A stretch of DNA of 64,000 nucleotides from Microcyclospora pomicola. Taxonomy: Eukaryota; Ascomycota; Dothideomycetes; Capnodiales. Of the stretch, positions 43,905-53,283 are shown piece after piece. Each line of letters begins with the position of its first letter. Positions within the stretch are counted from its first letter, which is position 1. The position numbers were made by a program, and so were the translations under genes. The stretch covers positions 1,302,001 through 1,366,000 of the forward strand of contig NHNY01000002.1 in assembly GCA_002786065.1 (NCBI GenBank), written 5' to 3'. The notes beneath the pieces are model-generated. The model was not told where the DNA came from. It was given only the letters and a program-made list of their open reading frames with translations, and did not search any database.

Positions 43905-45929
43905 TCATTGAGTCTGCTCATCTTGCGCATCGGTAACTACTGGCTCGGCAGCAGAGACTACTGCTTCATCCTTGCTCGGCAATCCGTCCCTCGCAGAATT
44001 CTGCTCGGCGACATCGGCGTGCTTTGCGTCCTCAATGTCCAACTCGTGTTCCTGTACATCCTTCGTCCTATCCACGCTGCCGTCATCGCCTGCCTCGTCG
44101 ACTTTGGCTCCCGAGTCTTCCTCTACATCTACCACTTGCGGCCGAAATACATCCTCCAGGTCCTTGCTGAGATCTACTCGGTTCAGCAGAGCCATCTGTT
44201 TTGCGCGCGCCTGCCGGAGTATTCGCCATTGATTCACGCTGATCGTGGTCTGGAGGCGCTCAGTCTCGGCGTCGTCCATAGCAAAGTCCAGGTCAAGCTT
44301 GGCATTTGCAATCGCGTCCAGCTCTTCGTGTATGGTTGGCACGGCGAAGCGAGACGACTCTTTAAGCATATCTACTCCTTCGCCAATCCCATCATCCAGA
44401 AAGCTTAGGTTTATGCCACCTGCAGGTCGTGCGGCAACTCTGCGCGGGCGTGTGACGTCTGCAATGCTTTTACGCGCCGCAATCTCATCTTCTGCGGACA
44501 CGGGGTCGCGTATGATAGAGGGACAGCTCTCAACCTTCCAGCGGATCCAATTCCGGTCACGAGCCAGGGCGGTGTCGACCATGCGACAATAAAACCTGCC
44601 GTCTCCGGTGTTGGCTAAATATTGTGAGATGGCGATGCGCGTGGAAAGAGCCCATGTCTCGCCTTCCTTGTCGAGCGTGAAGTCGTAGAGCATTGAACGA
44701 TTTGTTGCGACGTCCGTTGATGCAAGCTTCCTCTTCGCTTTTTCCGTCAAAGACAACAAGAAATCGATCAAGATCAGTGCCTGAACCATGATGTGGCGCT
44801 GGAAGGCAAGATCACTCAGCTCCAGATCAAAGAGATCACGGCTGGTCAGATATTTCGGGTTGTAGTTGTCCACAAAATGGTCTCGAGCGTTGCCATCCGC
44901 ACCATCCGCACCAAGCTTTCGCTTCGTACCTCTTTTATTATTGTTGTCTGCGGTCTTAGTCTGGACGACTGTAGGTGTCTTCTTGAACTTTGCAATGGTG
45001 TGAGCTAGCCCTCTTCGAAAACGTGTGAAGTTCTGAGGAGCGAATAGCCGCACAGGGTCGGAGAAGTCCTTTTGAAGCTTCCAGAAGATCGAATACAGTT
45101 CGCTGTTACTCAACACTTCTTTACTGTTCATGATTTCCTCCTCGGGCGTAGGAGCCGCCTTTTCGGGTGCTGCGTTCGCAGCTTTCGCAGCAGCCTTCGC
45201 AGCAGCCTTAGCTGGCATTCGCGGAGTGGCCGCTTTGGCTGGTTCTTCAGGCTTCGTAACATCCACATCGATTTCCATCTCCTCTCCATTTCCGGAATCC
45301 TCGAAAATGGTGGCGTTCTCCGTGTGAAACTCGCCGCGCAAGTTGACGGAGCTCTTGTCGCCCAGCGGAAACGTCTGGAATAGAAAGAAGAACACCCGTC
45401 CACAAAACATGGCATCTTCGGCTCTACTGAGTCGCCTAAGAAGCTCGTTACATGATCTTAGGAAGACCAGATTCTTTTTGTGGAAGTCCTTGGCCGCCAA
45501 TCGCTCTCGTCTTGACTCGAGGAAATCAAAAACCACTCGACATCCCGACGTTGTCAAGCTATCAAGCAGTTCTTCCGTCAGCCAACAGACCAGTTCCGGG
45601 GTGCACATTCCGCGATCGCCACAAAATAACAGGATGTCCAGTAGATTCCAAACCTCCACATATGCAGGATCTTCGAAGTCAAGCGTCTGGATCAAGGAGT
45701 AGAAGATCTCCCTGGCTGCGGTTTCAACAGCCAGGAACTTGTAAGTCTCGCCATAGCGCTCGTCCACGTCGTTGTGTAGTGAGTCGACATCTTGGGCGAA
45801 CTCGCTGATTGGTAATGGTGGCTCTACAGTGGCCGTCTTCTTGATCTCTGTTGCACGGTCTAAAAGAGCCTGTAGTCGTGCCTGGATGAGCACGACTGTT
45901 TCCAGCTTGACCGCTGATGTCGCTGCCAT
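43905..45929 (-). CDS. THO complex subunit 1 (Hpr1/THOC1)
   Basis: An intronless gene of 674 residues. The N-terminal two thirds are helical and match THOC1: EVWNLLDILLFCGDRGMC, LVFLRSCNELLRRLSRAEDA, FCGRVFFFLFQTFPLGDKSS and the later NPKYLTSRDLFDLELSDLAF. The Ala/Glu/Pro-rich linker (about residues 225-270) contains an AKAAAKAAAKAANAA run. The C-terminal tail is acidic and disordered. The THO complex couples transcription elongation to mRNA packaging and export in the nucleus and limits R-loops. The ATG at 45929 opens the conserved region directly. The gene diverges from the Csm3 gene across about 360 bp. Confidence 0.92.
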   Translation of the reverse strand: MAATSAVKLETVVLIQARLQALLDRATEIKKTATVEPPLPISEFAQDVDSLHNDVDERYGETYKFLAVETAAREIFYSLIQTLDFEDPAYVEVWNLLDILLFCGDRGMCTPELVCWLTEELLDSLTTSGCRVVFDFLESRRERLAAKDFHKKNLVFLRSCNELLRRLSRAEDAMFCGRVFFFLFQTFPLGDKSSVNLRGEFHTENATIFEDSGNGEEMEIDVDVTKPEEPAKAATPRMPAKAAAKAAAKAANAAPEKAAPTPEEEIMNSKEVLSNSELYSIFWKLQKDFSDPVRLFAPQNFTRFRRGLAHTIAKFKKTPTVVQTKTADNNNKRGTKRKLGADGADGNARDHFVDNYNPKYLTSRDLFDLELSDLAFQRHIMVQALILIDFLLSLTEKAKRKLASTDVATNRSMLYDFTLDKEGETWALSTRIAISQYLANTGDGRFYCRMVDTALARDRNWIRWKVESCPSIIRDPVSAEDEIAARKSIADVTRPRRVAARPAGGINLSFLDDGIGEGVDMLKESSRFAVPTIHEELDAIANAKLDLDFAMDDAETERLQTTISVNQWRILRQARAKQMALLNRVDLSKDLEDVFRPQVVDVEEDSGAKVDEAGDDGSVDRTKDVQEHELDIEDAKHADVAEQNSARDGLPSKDEAVVSAAEPVVTDAQDEQTQ

Positions 45930-46285
45930 GGTCTGTCAATGTCAGGTTCGTGAAGTCAACAGCAATGCACAGAGGAATGTGCTAGAATCAGCATGAAGCG
46001 TGGCGTGCTGAAAGTGGTTATCATGAATCCATCTCTGCGCATGTATCGTGAGAGAATGTCGATATCATCGCCGAAATGTTCCTTGCTTTGTCAGGCCGCT
46101 GAATGGCGAAGGTTTGTAGAGCTGTATCTATAAGTCACCAAGCGGAAGTGAAGAATGGTCGCGAATTGCTCGATACGGTTAGTGCCACAAGCGTGCCGAA
46201 CAAGAACGCGTCTCCCATCTTCTGGACGCGACTCATGCTTCAAGAAGCCGCACGATCTAACATCAGCATTCAACATCCTGTCACA
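45930..46285. promoter_or_regulatory. divergent promoter between THOC1 and Csm3 genes
   Basis: A 356-bp interval with opposed starts. I see no motif that I can name. Confidence 0.35.
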
Positions 46286-47443
46286 ATGCCTGCCGCTATC
46301 GATCCCCTGGTGCGTGCAGCATCTATCGAACCTCGAGATAACGAATACGACGACGCTGTGGACGATTTCCTGCGGGATATACCCTTGAATAACGCCAATA
46401 TATCACGAAATCAAGCCGAGCCTGTGAAAGACATAGATGAAGAGATCAAAGTTCGCAAGAAGCGAACTCCGATCCCCAAACTCGATGAGACTTTACTGCT
46501 CTCCGACAAGGGAGTCCCCAGGCTTCGCAAAGTCGTGAAGACACGGCTAAGATTCAAGGGCAAGGGCCATGAATTCAATGACATGGCCAAGCTGTTGAAC
46601 ACATATCAGCTCTGGCTGGACGACTTGTATCCCCGTGCCAAATTCCGAGACGCATTGACTATGGTCGAGAAGCTTGGTCATGGCAAGCGCATGCAGATAA
46701 CCAGGAAGGGCTGGATCGACGAGTCGAAGCCGAATCGAAAGGAGGATACTCCCGAAAGACAGTGTGGAGTGGACGAAGAAATGGCGGGCACAGGTGGACA
46801 AGGAAACGGTGATCATGCACAATACGGTCGACCCAACAGCGATCGGCCTAACGAAGACGACGATCAAGACATGCCAGATGAGGATGATCTGGACGCACTA
46901 CTGGAAATGAACAACACCACCTCTCACGCAACGGCTCCTTCGAGCGCTAAGCAACGAGGACCTTTTGAAGATGATTCGGACGATGAAGATGATCTAGCAG
47001 CGCTGATGGCTGATCATGCTGCGTCAAGAGCACCCCCAACGAAACCAGTAAACCGAAACCCCGGCCCATTCGAGCATGATGATGATGACGATGACCAAGA
47101 CGATTTGGACGCTCTCCTGGCAGAGAATGAGGTCGTGAGAGCTCCGAGCAACCACATATCCAACCCAGTCGGACAACAAGTGCACGATGAGGAGGAAGAC
47201 GATCTCGATGCACTCCTGGCAGAACACGAAAACCATGAAATGGACAGTGCCTCTCGACCGCAGCAAACCGAGTGGGCACATGCGGAAGACAATCTAGAGG
47301 ACGAAGAGTATCTCGAGGCGCTGGTAGCAGAGCAGGAGCCCCTGAAACCGTCCGAGGCCAAAGGAGGCCCTGACCCCGCGAAACAACTACAGCACCATCT
47401 AGACGATGTCGTAGGCGAAGACAATGATATGGCTGGCATGTGA
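46286..47443 (+). CDS. replication fork protection protein Csm3/Swi3 (TIPIN)
   Basis: A 385-residue intronless protein. Residues about 62-145 form the Swi3 domain: KLDETLLLSDKGVPRL, RLRFKGKGHEFNDMAKLLNT, then YQLWLDDLYPRAKFRDAL. Together with Tof1/Timeless it stabilises stalled forks and supports the S-phase checkpoint. Residues 199-349 carry five copies of an acidic (D/E)DDLDALLAE-type motif spaced 33-36 residues apart, three of them perfect or nearly perfect. Two of the linkers share GPFE followed by an acidic run. The start at 46286 was chosen because the frame upstream has no in-frame ATG close by that adds conserved sequence. Confidence 0.9.
   Translation: MPAAIDPLVRAASIEPRDNEYDDAVDDFLRDIPLNNANISRNQAEPVKDIDEEIKVRKKRTPIPKLDETLLLSDKGVPRLRKVVKTRLRFKGKGHEFNDMAKLLNTYQLWLDDLYPRAKFRDALTMVEKLGHGKRMQITRKGWIDESKPNRKEDTPERQCGVDEEMAGTGGQGNGDHAQYGRPNSDRPNEDDDQDMPDEDDLDALLEMNNTTSHATAPSSAKQRGPFEDDSDDEDDLAALMADHAASRAPPTKPVNRNPGPFEHDDDDDDQDDLDALLAENEVVRAPSNHISNPVGQQVHDEEEDDLDALLAEHENHEMDSASRPQQTEWAHAEDNLEDEEYLEALVAEQEPLKPSEAKGGPDPAKQLQHHLDDVVGEDNDMAGM
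46880..47332 (+). repeat. five-copy acidic DDLDALLAE repeat in Csm3
   Basis: In-frame motif copies at protein residues about 199-207, 235-243, 271-280, 303-313 and 339-349 (EDDLDALLE, EDDLAALMA, QDDLDALLAE, EEDDLDALLAE, DEEYLEALVAE). The DNA copies have diverged, so the array is not a recent expansion. Confidence 0.85.
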
Positions 47444-47574
47444 TGATATGTGAGGATCTCAGATCAGATTATAAAAAGCCCGAGCGCTATGATAGACACA
47501 TATAGTTATGGTACACCACACCGACTCCACGCGATCGGTTCACAACCTTCATCTCCACCGCTTCATCATTGCTT

Positions 47575-48177
47575 CTAAGCCTTTTCATCCACACCTCCCG
47601 TACCTATAGCATCACAATATGTCAGTATTGATCAGAACGTGTCATGCTCTACTGCCACGACGCATATAAACTTCATTGGGCTCACTGCGCCCAACCTCAT
47701 GAAAGACATACCTTTCCAGAACTTCTTCCCGACCTTATCGCCCTGCTCCTCTCCTTCCTGTACCCTTTCCGTCGCCTGATCCGCCCGCTGATCCATCTCA
47801 CGGTTGTGCTGCTGCACGTCCGCGGGCGCCTCGCTGTCCTTGGGCGGCGAGTCTTTCAAGATCTTGGGTTGCGCGCCATTGCTGCTCTTGCTCTCGGTGC
47901 TGCTGGCACCCTTCTCGCCTTGACTACTGCCACCATTGCTGCTGCTGCTGCTGCTGCTGTTCGAGCCGCCTTTCTGGCCAACCGACGGCGCGTCAGGTCC
48001 GGGGTGTTCGAGATCGCGAGCGATTTGACTGGAGCCCTGGTCCTGGGGCTTCTCACCAGCGGGGTTCCCATCGCCGGAGCCGTAGTCCTGGGTCGCGAAA
48101 CGTTGTTGCTGGACCGGCAAGGCGAAGCGGCGGCGGGTGATTGGGAGGAACGAGCGAGTGGTGCGGAAGAGCGACAT
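47575..48177 (-). CDS. small mitochondrial protein, conserved in filamentous fungi (function unknown)
   Basis: Two exons on the minus strand, 48177-47712 and 47603-47575, give 164 residues. The 108-nt intron is GT-AG, and the second exon adds TGGVDEKA after KKFWKG. The N-terminus (MSLFRTTRSFLPITRRRFAL) is Arg-rich and amphipathic, a likely mitochondrial targeting sequence. The middle is low complexity with a run of about eight Ser. The C-terminal part has ILKDSPPKDSEAPADVQQHN and EMDQRADQATERV followed by FWKGTGG. I recall similar short fungal proteins without known function. The gene faces Csm3 tail to tail, 131 bp apart. Confidence 0.75.
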
Positions 48178-48596
48178 GATTACAGCCTTGGTCTGGGGTG
48201 TCAGAGGGAAGGGTTCTGTCTTTCGTTGCGACTGGGATGATCTAGATGATGATATTTTTGGAAGAGAAGAAGTTGAGTTGTTGCTTCTGTATGACGCTCT
48301 CAATGCTATCAGAGAGTGAAGCTTGGACGCTTCACGTTCGTGATTCTTGAGCTTGGACGTACGTCATTAATTTAGACTAATAAGATGCTGGCCATCACAT
48401 CAGACTTCGCATGGCATGTGGTTTTCGGTGGGACAACAGATCTCATGAGGACAGCATGCTGCTTCGAAGGACGATGGGATAATATCATTTCAGTCTTAGG
48501 GTTGATTATGTGCACACAGGCAGGTCCTCTATCCTGAAATACCTTCCCATGGCATTGTCGAGCCCAGTCGCACATTTGTTTCGCTCTCTGAATAAT
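48178..48596. other. intergenic spacer
   Basis: A 419-bp spacer. Two near-identical 12-base copies of GAAGCTTGGACG / TGAGCTTGGACG occur at 48317-48330 and 48348-48360. No gene is visible. Confidence 0.35.
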
Positions 48597-49223
48597 TCAA
48601 GCCGACTTGCGCTTCATGAACTTACGGCCCACAATGGAATGATCAAGCGCGACCAGCCGGAGCCATTCTTTCAGGCTGCGGTTCAAGGGAACCACTGTGA
48701 GGTCCTTATCTGCCCACGGATTTGTCGAGTGCCACAAAGACGTCTGGTAACAGGATCGGTGACAAAGCAGTAAGTTTCCTTGATTCGAAAACTCGGGACA
48801 AATGCGATGCAGTCTCCTCAACTCCGTCTTGAAGCATTGACAATGACACGTCGGCAAGTGCTTGACTGGATCCACGATGTCTTTGTTGATGCTATATCGT
48901 CCTTTTTCGAACGGCTGGCTTGTGTGGCAACCGTGTCCGCAGAAATGTACGGGATAGCCGTGGGGAGTGCGTTTATGAGTGCATCCCTCATTAGTAGCGT
49001 CATGAGATTGATCCGGCTGTGATGACGCTTCAGCAGCTTGATGAGGTGGTGTTGGAACCCTTGGAGCACCCTGATACTGTACGTGTTGCTGATTTAGCAA
49101 ACGAAAGTAGTGAGCATTCGGCTCTATGCTGGCACGACTTGCATTATTGTCGAATGGATAAACCGTCGATATACGATGATGCCCGAAGTCGTTCAGCGCA
49201 ATCCCAGGGTTGAGAGCTTCCAT
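48597..49223 (-). CDS. Cys/His-rich hypothetical protein
   Basis: A 208-residue open frame on the minus strand starting with ATG at 49223. Residues 90-170 contain clustered Cys and His: HFCGHGCH, LPTCHCQCFKTELRRLHRIC and LLLCHRSCYQTSLWHSTNPW. Their spacing suggests zinc binding, but I cannot name a family. The C-terminal segment (VVPLNRSLKEWLRLVALDHS) looks like ordered protein. There is no signal peptide. The length, residue composition and absence of internal stops favour a real gene. Dothideomycete genomes contain many lineage-restricted proteins of this kind. Confidence 0.55.
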   Translation of the reverse strand: MEALNPGIALNDFGHHRISTVYPFDNNASRASIEPNAHYFRLLNQQHVQYQGAPRVPTPPHQAAEASSQPDQSHDATNEGCTHKRTPHGYPVHFCGHGCHTSQPFEKGRYSINKDIVDPVKHLPTCHCQCFKTELRRLHRICPEFSNQGNLLLCHRSCYQTSLWHSTNPWADKDLTVVPLNRSLKEWLRLVALDHSIVGRKFMKRKSA

Positions 49224-49271
49224 GACTGATACCGACAGGCAGAGCCTGGCACGACCAACGGTGTACGGTCT

Positions 49272-50318
49272 TCAAAGTGCCAGAGGTAAGGCGAAGATCA
49301 AAACGTCAATGAGGGTAACAAGTATGGCGATTCCAGCAGCATCAGCAAATCTGCCAGCTCTCGCGCGTTTGTTGTCTTTCTTCCGATGACGATACAGGAT
49401 ATCTCTTGGCATCGGAGTGGTGCGTTGTGTACTCAAAGTACAAATCAATAGCCTGGCACGGGGGATCCTGTGATTACGAAGGGGTCTTAAGTTCGACCGT
49501 CGCACGTATCGGCCGATAACTTGTCAAACAGGTGCTTGGAAGTCGACGCAATCCCTAAGTGAGGTAGAAGTCCTAAGCAAGACCCAGTGATGCTTGTTGT
49601 TGGTGTCGCTGAGTTGGCCGTGTGAGCAACTACATGTACTTCCTGGGCTCCTGAACGATCTCGACGAGTGAAAGGATCGCTATGAATGTGATCATCACCA
49701 ATGGACTGTGTCTGTTCAGCATATAGCCGTCATACTTGAATGTGTTCTGCCAGTAAATCGGAATATCGTTTCTTGAACAGTCCGACCTTGGACTTGGCTC
49801 TCTTTAGTCCTTGCAAGGGATGTGAGCGCTTCCGTTCTGCTGCTTCAGTTGTCGCTGTTGCTGTGTCCCGCTCCGGCAACACGAACTGTACGGTGCCCGC
49901 CAACGTTACTGGTCGTGACGCGGATCGATATCGGATAATGTCGAACCCAATGTGATGTCTTGTATGGTCGTCTATCAATGTTGCGTTGGCATTGACAGAG
50001 GTCAGGTATGCTAAATACGCTCAGGGTGCCGATTTCCGTTCGAAGTATGCTGAAGGTGTGCTGTGATGCACGAGCCCGCCTCGAACGCGAAGCCGTGAGT
50101 AAAGAGTATATACGGTACATGTATGTAAGGACAGCGGCGCCGAAGGGGAGGGGTATGATTACCCATATTGTTGGAGCATCAACCTGCGATAGCATAGCCA
50201 GGAGCAACGTGAGTGCTGCGACGGTGCCTTCTTGATACAGAGTCGTGGTGAGATGCGAAGGTACCTTAGGAAGTGACAGATCAATAAATGTACGGGTAGG
50301 TGTAATGCACAGAGTCAA
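49272..50318 (-). CDS. unresolved locus for a small membrane protein
   Basis: Three overlapping or adjacent minus-strand frames suggest a multi-exon gene that I could not resolve. Frame 50318-49845 begins MTLCITPTRTFIDL and has a hydrophobic hairpin-like part (TIWVIIPLPFGAAVLTYMYR). Frame 49978-49730 reads VTLAGTVQFVLPERDTATAT and ends in a basic helix, then GTATGA, a possible donor. Frame 49505-49272 ends with a hydrophobic tail, AAGIAILVTLIDVLIFALPL. No set of GT-AG junctions I tried joins all three in phase. The last frame could be a separate 46-residue tail-anchored protein from the ATG at about 49409. Confidence 0.3.
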
Positions 50319-50360
50319 TGCTTCAAGCTCAATGTCAATGTGCCCATCTTCCTAAGGTAC
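50261..50360. repeat. 13-bp inverted repeat flanking 74 bp
   Basis: GTACCTTAGGAAG at 50261-50273 is the exact reverse complement of CTTCCTAAGGTAC at 50348-50360. The arms flank 74 bp at and just beyond the 5' edge of the unresolved membrane-protein locus. It could be a stem-loop or the ends of a tiny non-autonomous element. No target-site duplication is evident. Confidence 0.65.
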
Positions 50361-50478
50361 GTACTATTCTCAAGTGAATGCAGATACAATGTCTTGCAAA
50401 TAAATGAACGCCTTGTGTGCTCCTCGCTAAACCTGACATTGGTACATTGCGTGTCGAATCCAAAAAGGGAGGTCGCTT

Positions 50479-53055
50479 TTAAACGAAATATTCATCGTCC
50501 CACATACGTCCAACATCATCCACAGCTTCGATAGCACTCTTTATCGCCCTGTCGCTCACGGCAGCAGTGGTGGCGGTCATCCACTGCACAGCACGGGACG
50601 CACTCAGAGTTCTGGTAGTCTCACGCCATCTTCCACGGTCCGCACGGAGATGTATTTCTGGAGCAGACCCAACAACAGTGGCCGGGTTGTAAGGCACGGT
50701 GCTCACATCCCCGATAGCCCACTCAAAGACCACGCCACCTAGCCAGCTGAAGTAGGCACCCAAAGGTTCCCACAGAAACTTGAAAGGATGAAATAGGAGT
50801 GTTGGTATAACGAACGGGAACTCTGGGGCATCTGGGTTCACGCCAGTACCAATCATGCTGTAGGCGTATTTCTGCCGACAATAATTGTAACATAGCATAC
50901 TTTCCGTCGCATACCAGACCAGTGCCAGGACGCAAAAGAGTCCAAGTTTGGTAAGCTGTAGATGAGGTTCGTCATGCGCGGAATATGTAAAGAAACAGTC
51001 CGTGAATTCGCCTAGCAGTCCGCGCCAGATTGATGTATACCTGCCGCCACAATGGGCGCATTGGGTCTTGCTGAGTCGATTATTCGACTTTTGCATCAGT
51101 TCATTTCTCTTCGACGTTTGGCGCTCGGCGCCTGGCCTACTGCTGAATGGCTCCTGGGCAGTTTCGATCTTATTCTCGACGCGGCGAAGCCCTCTGCTGG
51201 CGTCTTTGATGCTAGTTTGAGCATGTCTTAAAGACTTGTCCATCGCTTCCATGGCAAGTGTTTCTTGTCTTCTGTCTTTCTCTGCTTGCGTAATTGGACG
51301 ATCCATGTCGAGTCTATCGGCAAGTTCCTGTGTCGAATCGGCCAAGTCAAGCGTCTCAATGGGGTCGAAAGCGTCTACACTGGGATTGGCGATGTCCTCC
51401 AAAGAAGCAAAGGTGCTCTCGCCAAACGGCGTATCTTTGTCCTTCCTAGCCGCGGCAAGTATATCTGTAAGGGCTGATGTAGGACGTGATGGTTCACTAC
51501 GCTTTCGTTGAAGGCTGTCATCGTCGGACGCACCGGACGACACCTTGCCTTCCGCCTCCTTCTGATGTGTAGCTGTGGCAGACGTCTTCAATTTCGCCGC
51601 GGGGGCTGGAGTCTCCGGCCACGCCCCAGCGACGACTGGAGTCTTCGTGTTCATGAGCGTCTCTTTTGGTGCAGGCGTCATTTCAGTAGCCCGCTGGACC
51701 TGATCCGCATCACCTCCGGCATTCTCGTGTGTATTCCGTTGCTTGGTATCTCGAGTGCCATCAGCTTCGCTTACATTGGTTTCAATTGCAGTCTCGTAGA
51801 CACGTCCGATGTCGCCAGCGCTTTCAAAAGAAGCACGTCGCTTCGCTGGGAGGAGGGGAGACGCATCCGGGCCATGATTGTCAAGACCTGTAGCAGCACT
51901 CTCTTGAAGATTATTCTTACCAGGACTGGGCGACATGCTAGTAACTCTCGCTAACTGCTTCAGCAAATTGTATGAGTCGCTGCGCAGATGCGAAGACTTG
52001 TGACTGTTCTTAAAAGTCACAACTTGCGCAGTTCGGCGAGACAGATCTCGTGCGTCTATCGGTTTGAGAGCCTGGCGACTATTGAGCGGCTGAATGTTCT
52101 CCTTGTCGTAAGACAATCGATTGGATCGCTGCTCGAGATGTGTATCGGCGACACCTGCGGCAGGCGCAGTCATTGGACGTTCTTGCGTGATCGTTGTGGT
52201 AGTCAAATGCTCCAGAGTACGTTTGGTTATCCCGCGACGCTCGATCACTTCGATCTCACGCCTAGTGAGCTCGTCAATCTTGCGGTTGCGCCGGTTCACA
52301 GCAGGAGTCGAGGTGAGTAGTGAAGCTGCGCTGAAGTCTTGATCGTCTATATCGAGCCCTCCGTTGATTGTGGTGTTCATATGATCCATAGATGAGGGTG
52401 TCGGAATATGCCAGGTTGTGGTCCTTGGTGGAGGCGTGGTTTCGATGGATTGAATTGCTCTGACACCGACACGCTGTCTTTCCAAAGCACCCTCGTCGCC
52501 TGTGTTGGCCGTCCTACGAGGCACTATTGCGCCCTCCCTCCGAGCAATGCCATCTCGTTGTGCTGTAGCGGGCAACTCTTGGTGATCCACTCTCCGTTGC
52601 CAATCTGGTTTCCGCTTCCCACCCTTTCTGCCCCAATCACGCGGTACGTTGAGGGGCGGATCAGACTCGGCGCTCCCGGCACTACCAGTCCTCATATGAT
52701 CCAGATCAGAGACAATAAGCCTTTCTGGTGAAGCACAAGGGGACAAATCCGAACGTCTTTGACCAACCTTGCCCTTCAGGAGCGGCGAGCGACTAGCATT
52801 GAGCCGTTGGATGTTCCGTTGATGCTGAAGCAGTCTTCTTCCAAAATCATCCGTTTCGTTCTCCAAGGCGCTCAAGTTCGATACCGCGGAGCCGCCAGAG
52901 CCCTGACTCTCCTCATCGTCACCTTGCAGTACATCCATAGGGTGGAGTGCAGCATGGGTTCGCCCAAATGTCAATGGTTGTGGTGCTGTCGCATAGAGAT
53001 GGAGTCGCTCTTGGGGAGCGAGCATAGTTCCTGTAACTATTTCATAGCCCTCCAC
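50479..53055 (-). CDS. large disordered protein with C-terminal membrane anchor (function unknown)
   Basis: An intronless 858-residue protein. The first 640 residues are polar and disordered with short conserved-looking islands: SNLSALENETDDFGRRLLQH, NRRNRKIDELTRREIEVIER, LSYDKENIQPLN and KTPVVAGAWPETP. A helical, probably coiled-coil part follows (QAEKDRRQETLAMEAMDKSL). Near residue 690 is a CAHCGGRY knuckle, then hydrophobic segments LGLFCVLALVWYATESMLCY and FVIPTLLFHPFKFLWEPLGA. The layout suggests a nuclear-envelope or spindle-pole-associated membrane protein. The TPVVxGAWxxTP motif appears in conserved fungal proteins that I cannot name with certainty. It diverges from ARPC5 across about 230 bp. 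Confidence 0.7.
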   Translation of the reverse strand: MEGYEIVTGTMLAPQERLHLYATAPQPLTFGRTHAALHPMDVLQGDDEESQGSGGSAVSNLSALENETDDFGRRLLQHQRNIQRLNASRSPLLKGKVGQRRSDLSPCASPERLIVSDLDHMRTGSAGSAESDPPLNVPRDWGRKGGKRKPDWQRRVDHQELPATAQRDGIARREGAIVPRRTANTGDEGALERQRVGVRAIQSIETTPPPRTTTWHIPTPSSMDHMNTTINGGLDIDDQDFSAASLLTSTPAVNRRNRKIDELTRREIEVIERRGITKRTLEHLTTTTITQERPMTAPAAGVADTHLEQRSNRLSYDKENIQPLNSRQALKPIDARDLSRRTAQVVTFKNSHKSSHLRSDSYNLLKQLARVTSMSPSPGKNNLQESAATGLDNHGPDASPLLPAKRRASFESAGDIGRVYETAIETNVSEADGTRDTKQRNTHENAGGDADQVQRATEMTPAPKETLMNTKTPVVAGAWPETPAPAAKLKTSATATHQKEAEGKVSSGASDDDSLQRKRSEPSRPTSALTDILAAARKDKDTPFGESTFASLEDIANPSVDAFDPIETLDLADSTQELADRLDMDRPITQAEKDRRQETLAMEAMDKSLRHAQTSIKDASRGLRRVENKIETAQEPFSSRPGAERQTSKRNELMQKSNNRLSKTQCAHCGGRYTSIWRGLLGEFTDCFFTYSAHDEPHLQLTKLGLFCVLALVWYATESMLCYNYCRQKYAYSMIGTGVNPDAPEFPFVIPTLLFHPFKFLWEPLGAYFSWLGGVVFEWAIGDVSTVPYNPATVVGSAPEIHLRADRGRWRETTRTLSASRAVQWMTATTAAVSDRAIKSAIEAVDDVGRMWDDEYFV

Positions 53056-53283
53056 AGATGTGTTGGCAGTACAAATACCCTCACATCGTTACGGCGCGTA
53101 TTGATCGCGTTGCATCGATCCCGCGAACTGTGAAGCACATAAACACAAGCGGAACGATTCCGCGCTTGACGCAACACCCATCAAGCCCATGCCCATGTCA
53201 CAATAGACCCCACCTGAAAGGCATTGTTGACCGATGGTTCAGACACTTCCTTGGTATTTGAGAGATCGAAGAAAACCAGAAAG

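Noticed and set aside
49478-49510. GTTCGACC, resembling a tRNA B box
   Set aside because: No matching A box, acceptor stem or anticodon arm could be drawn at the required distance.
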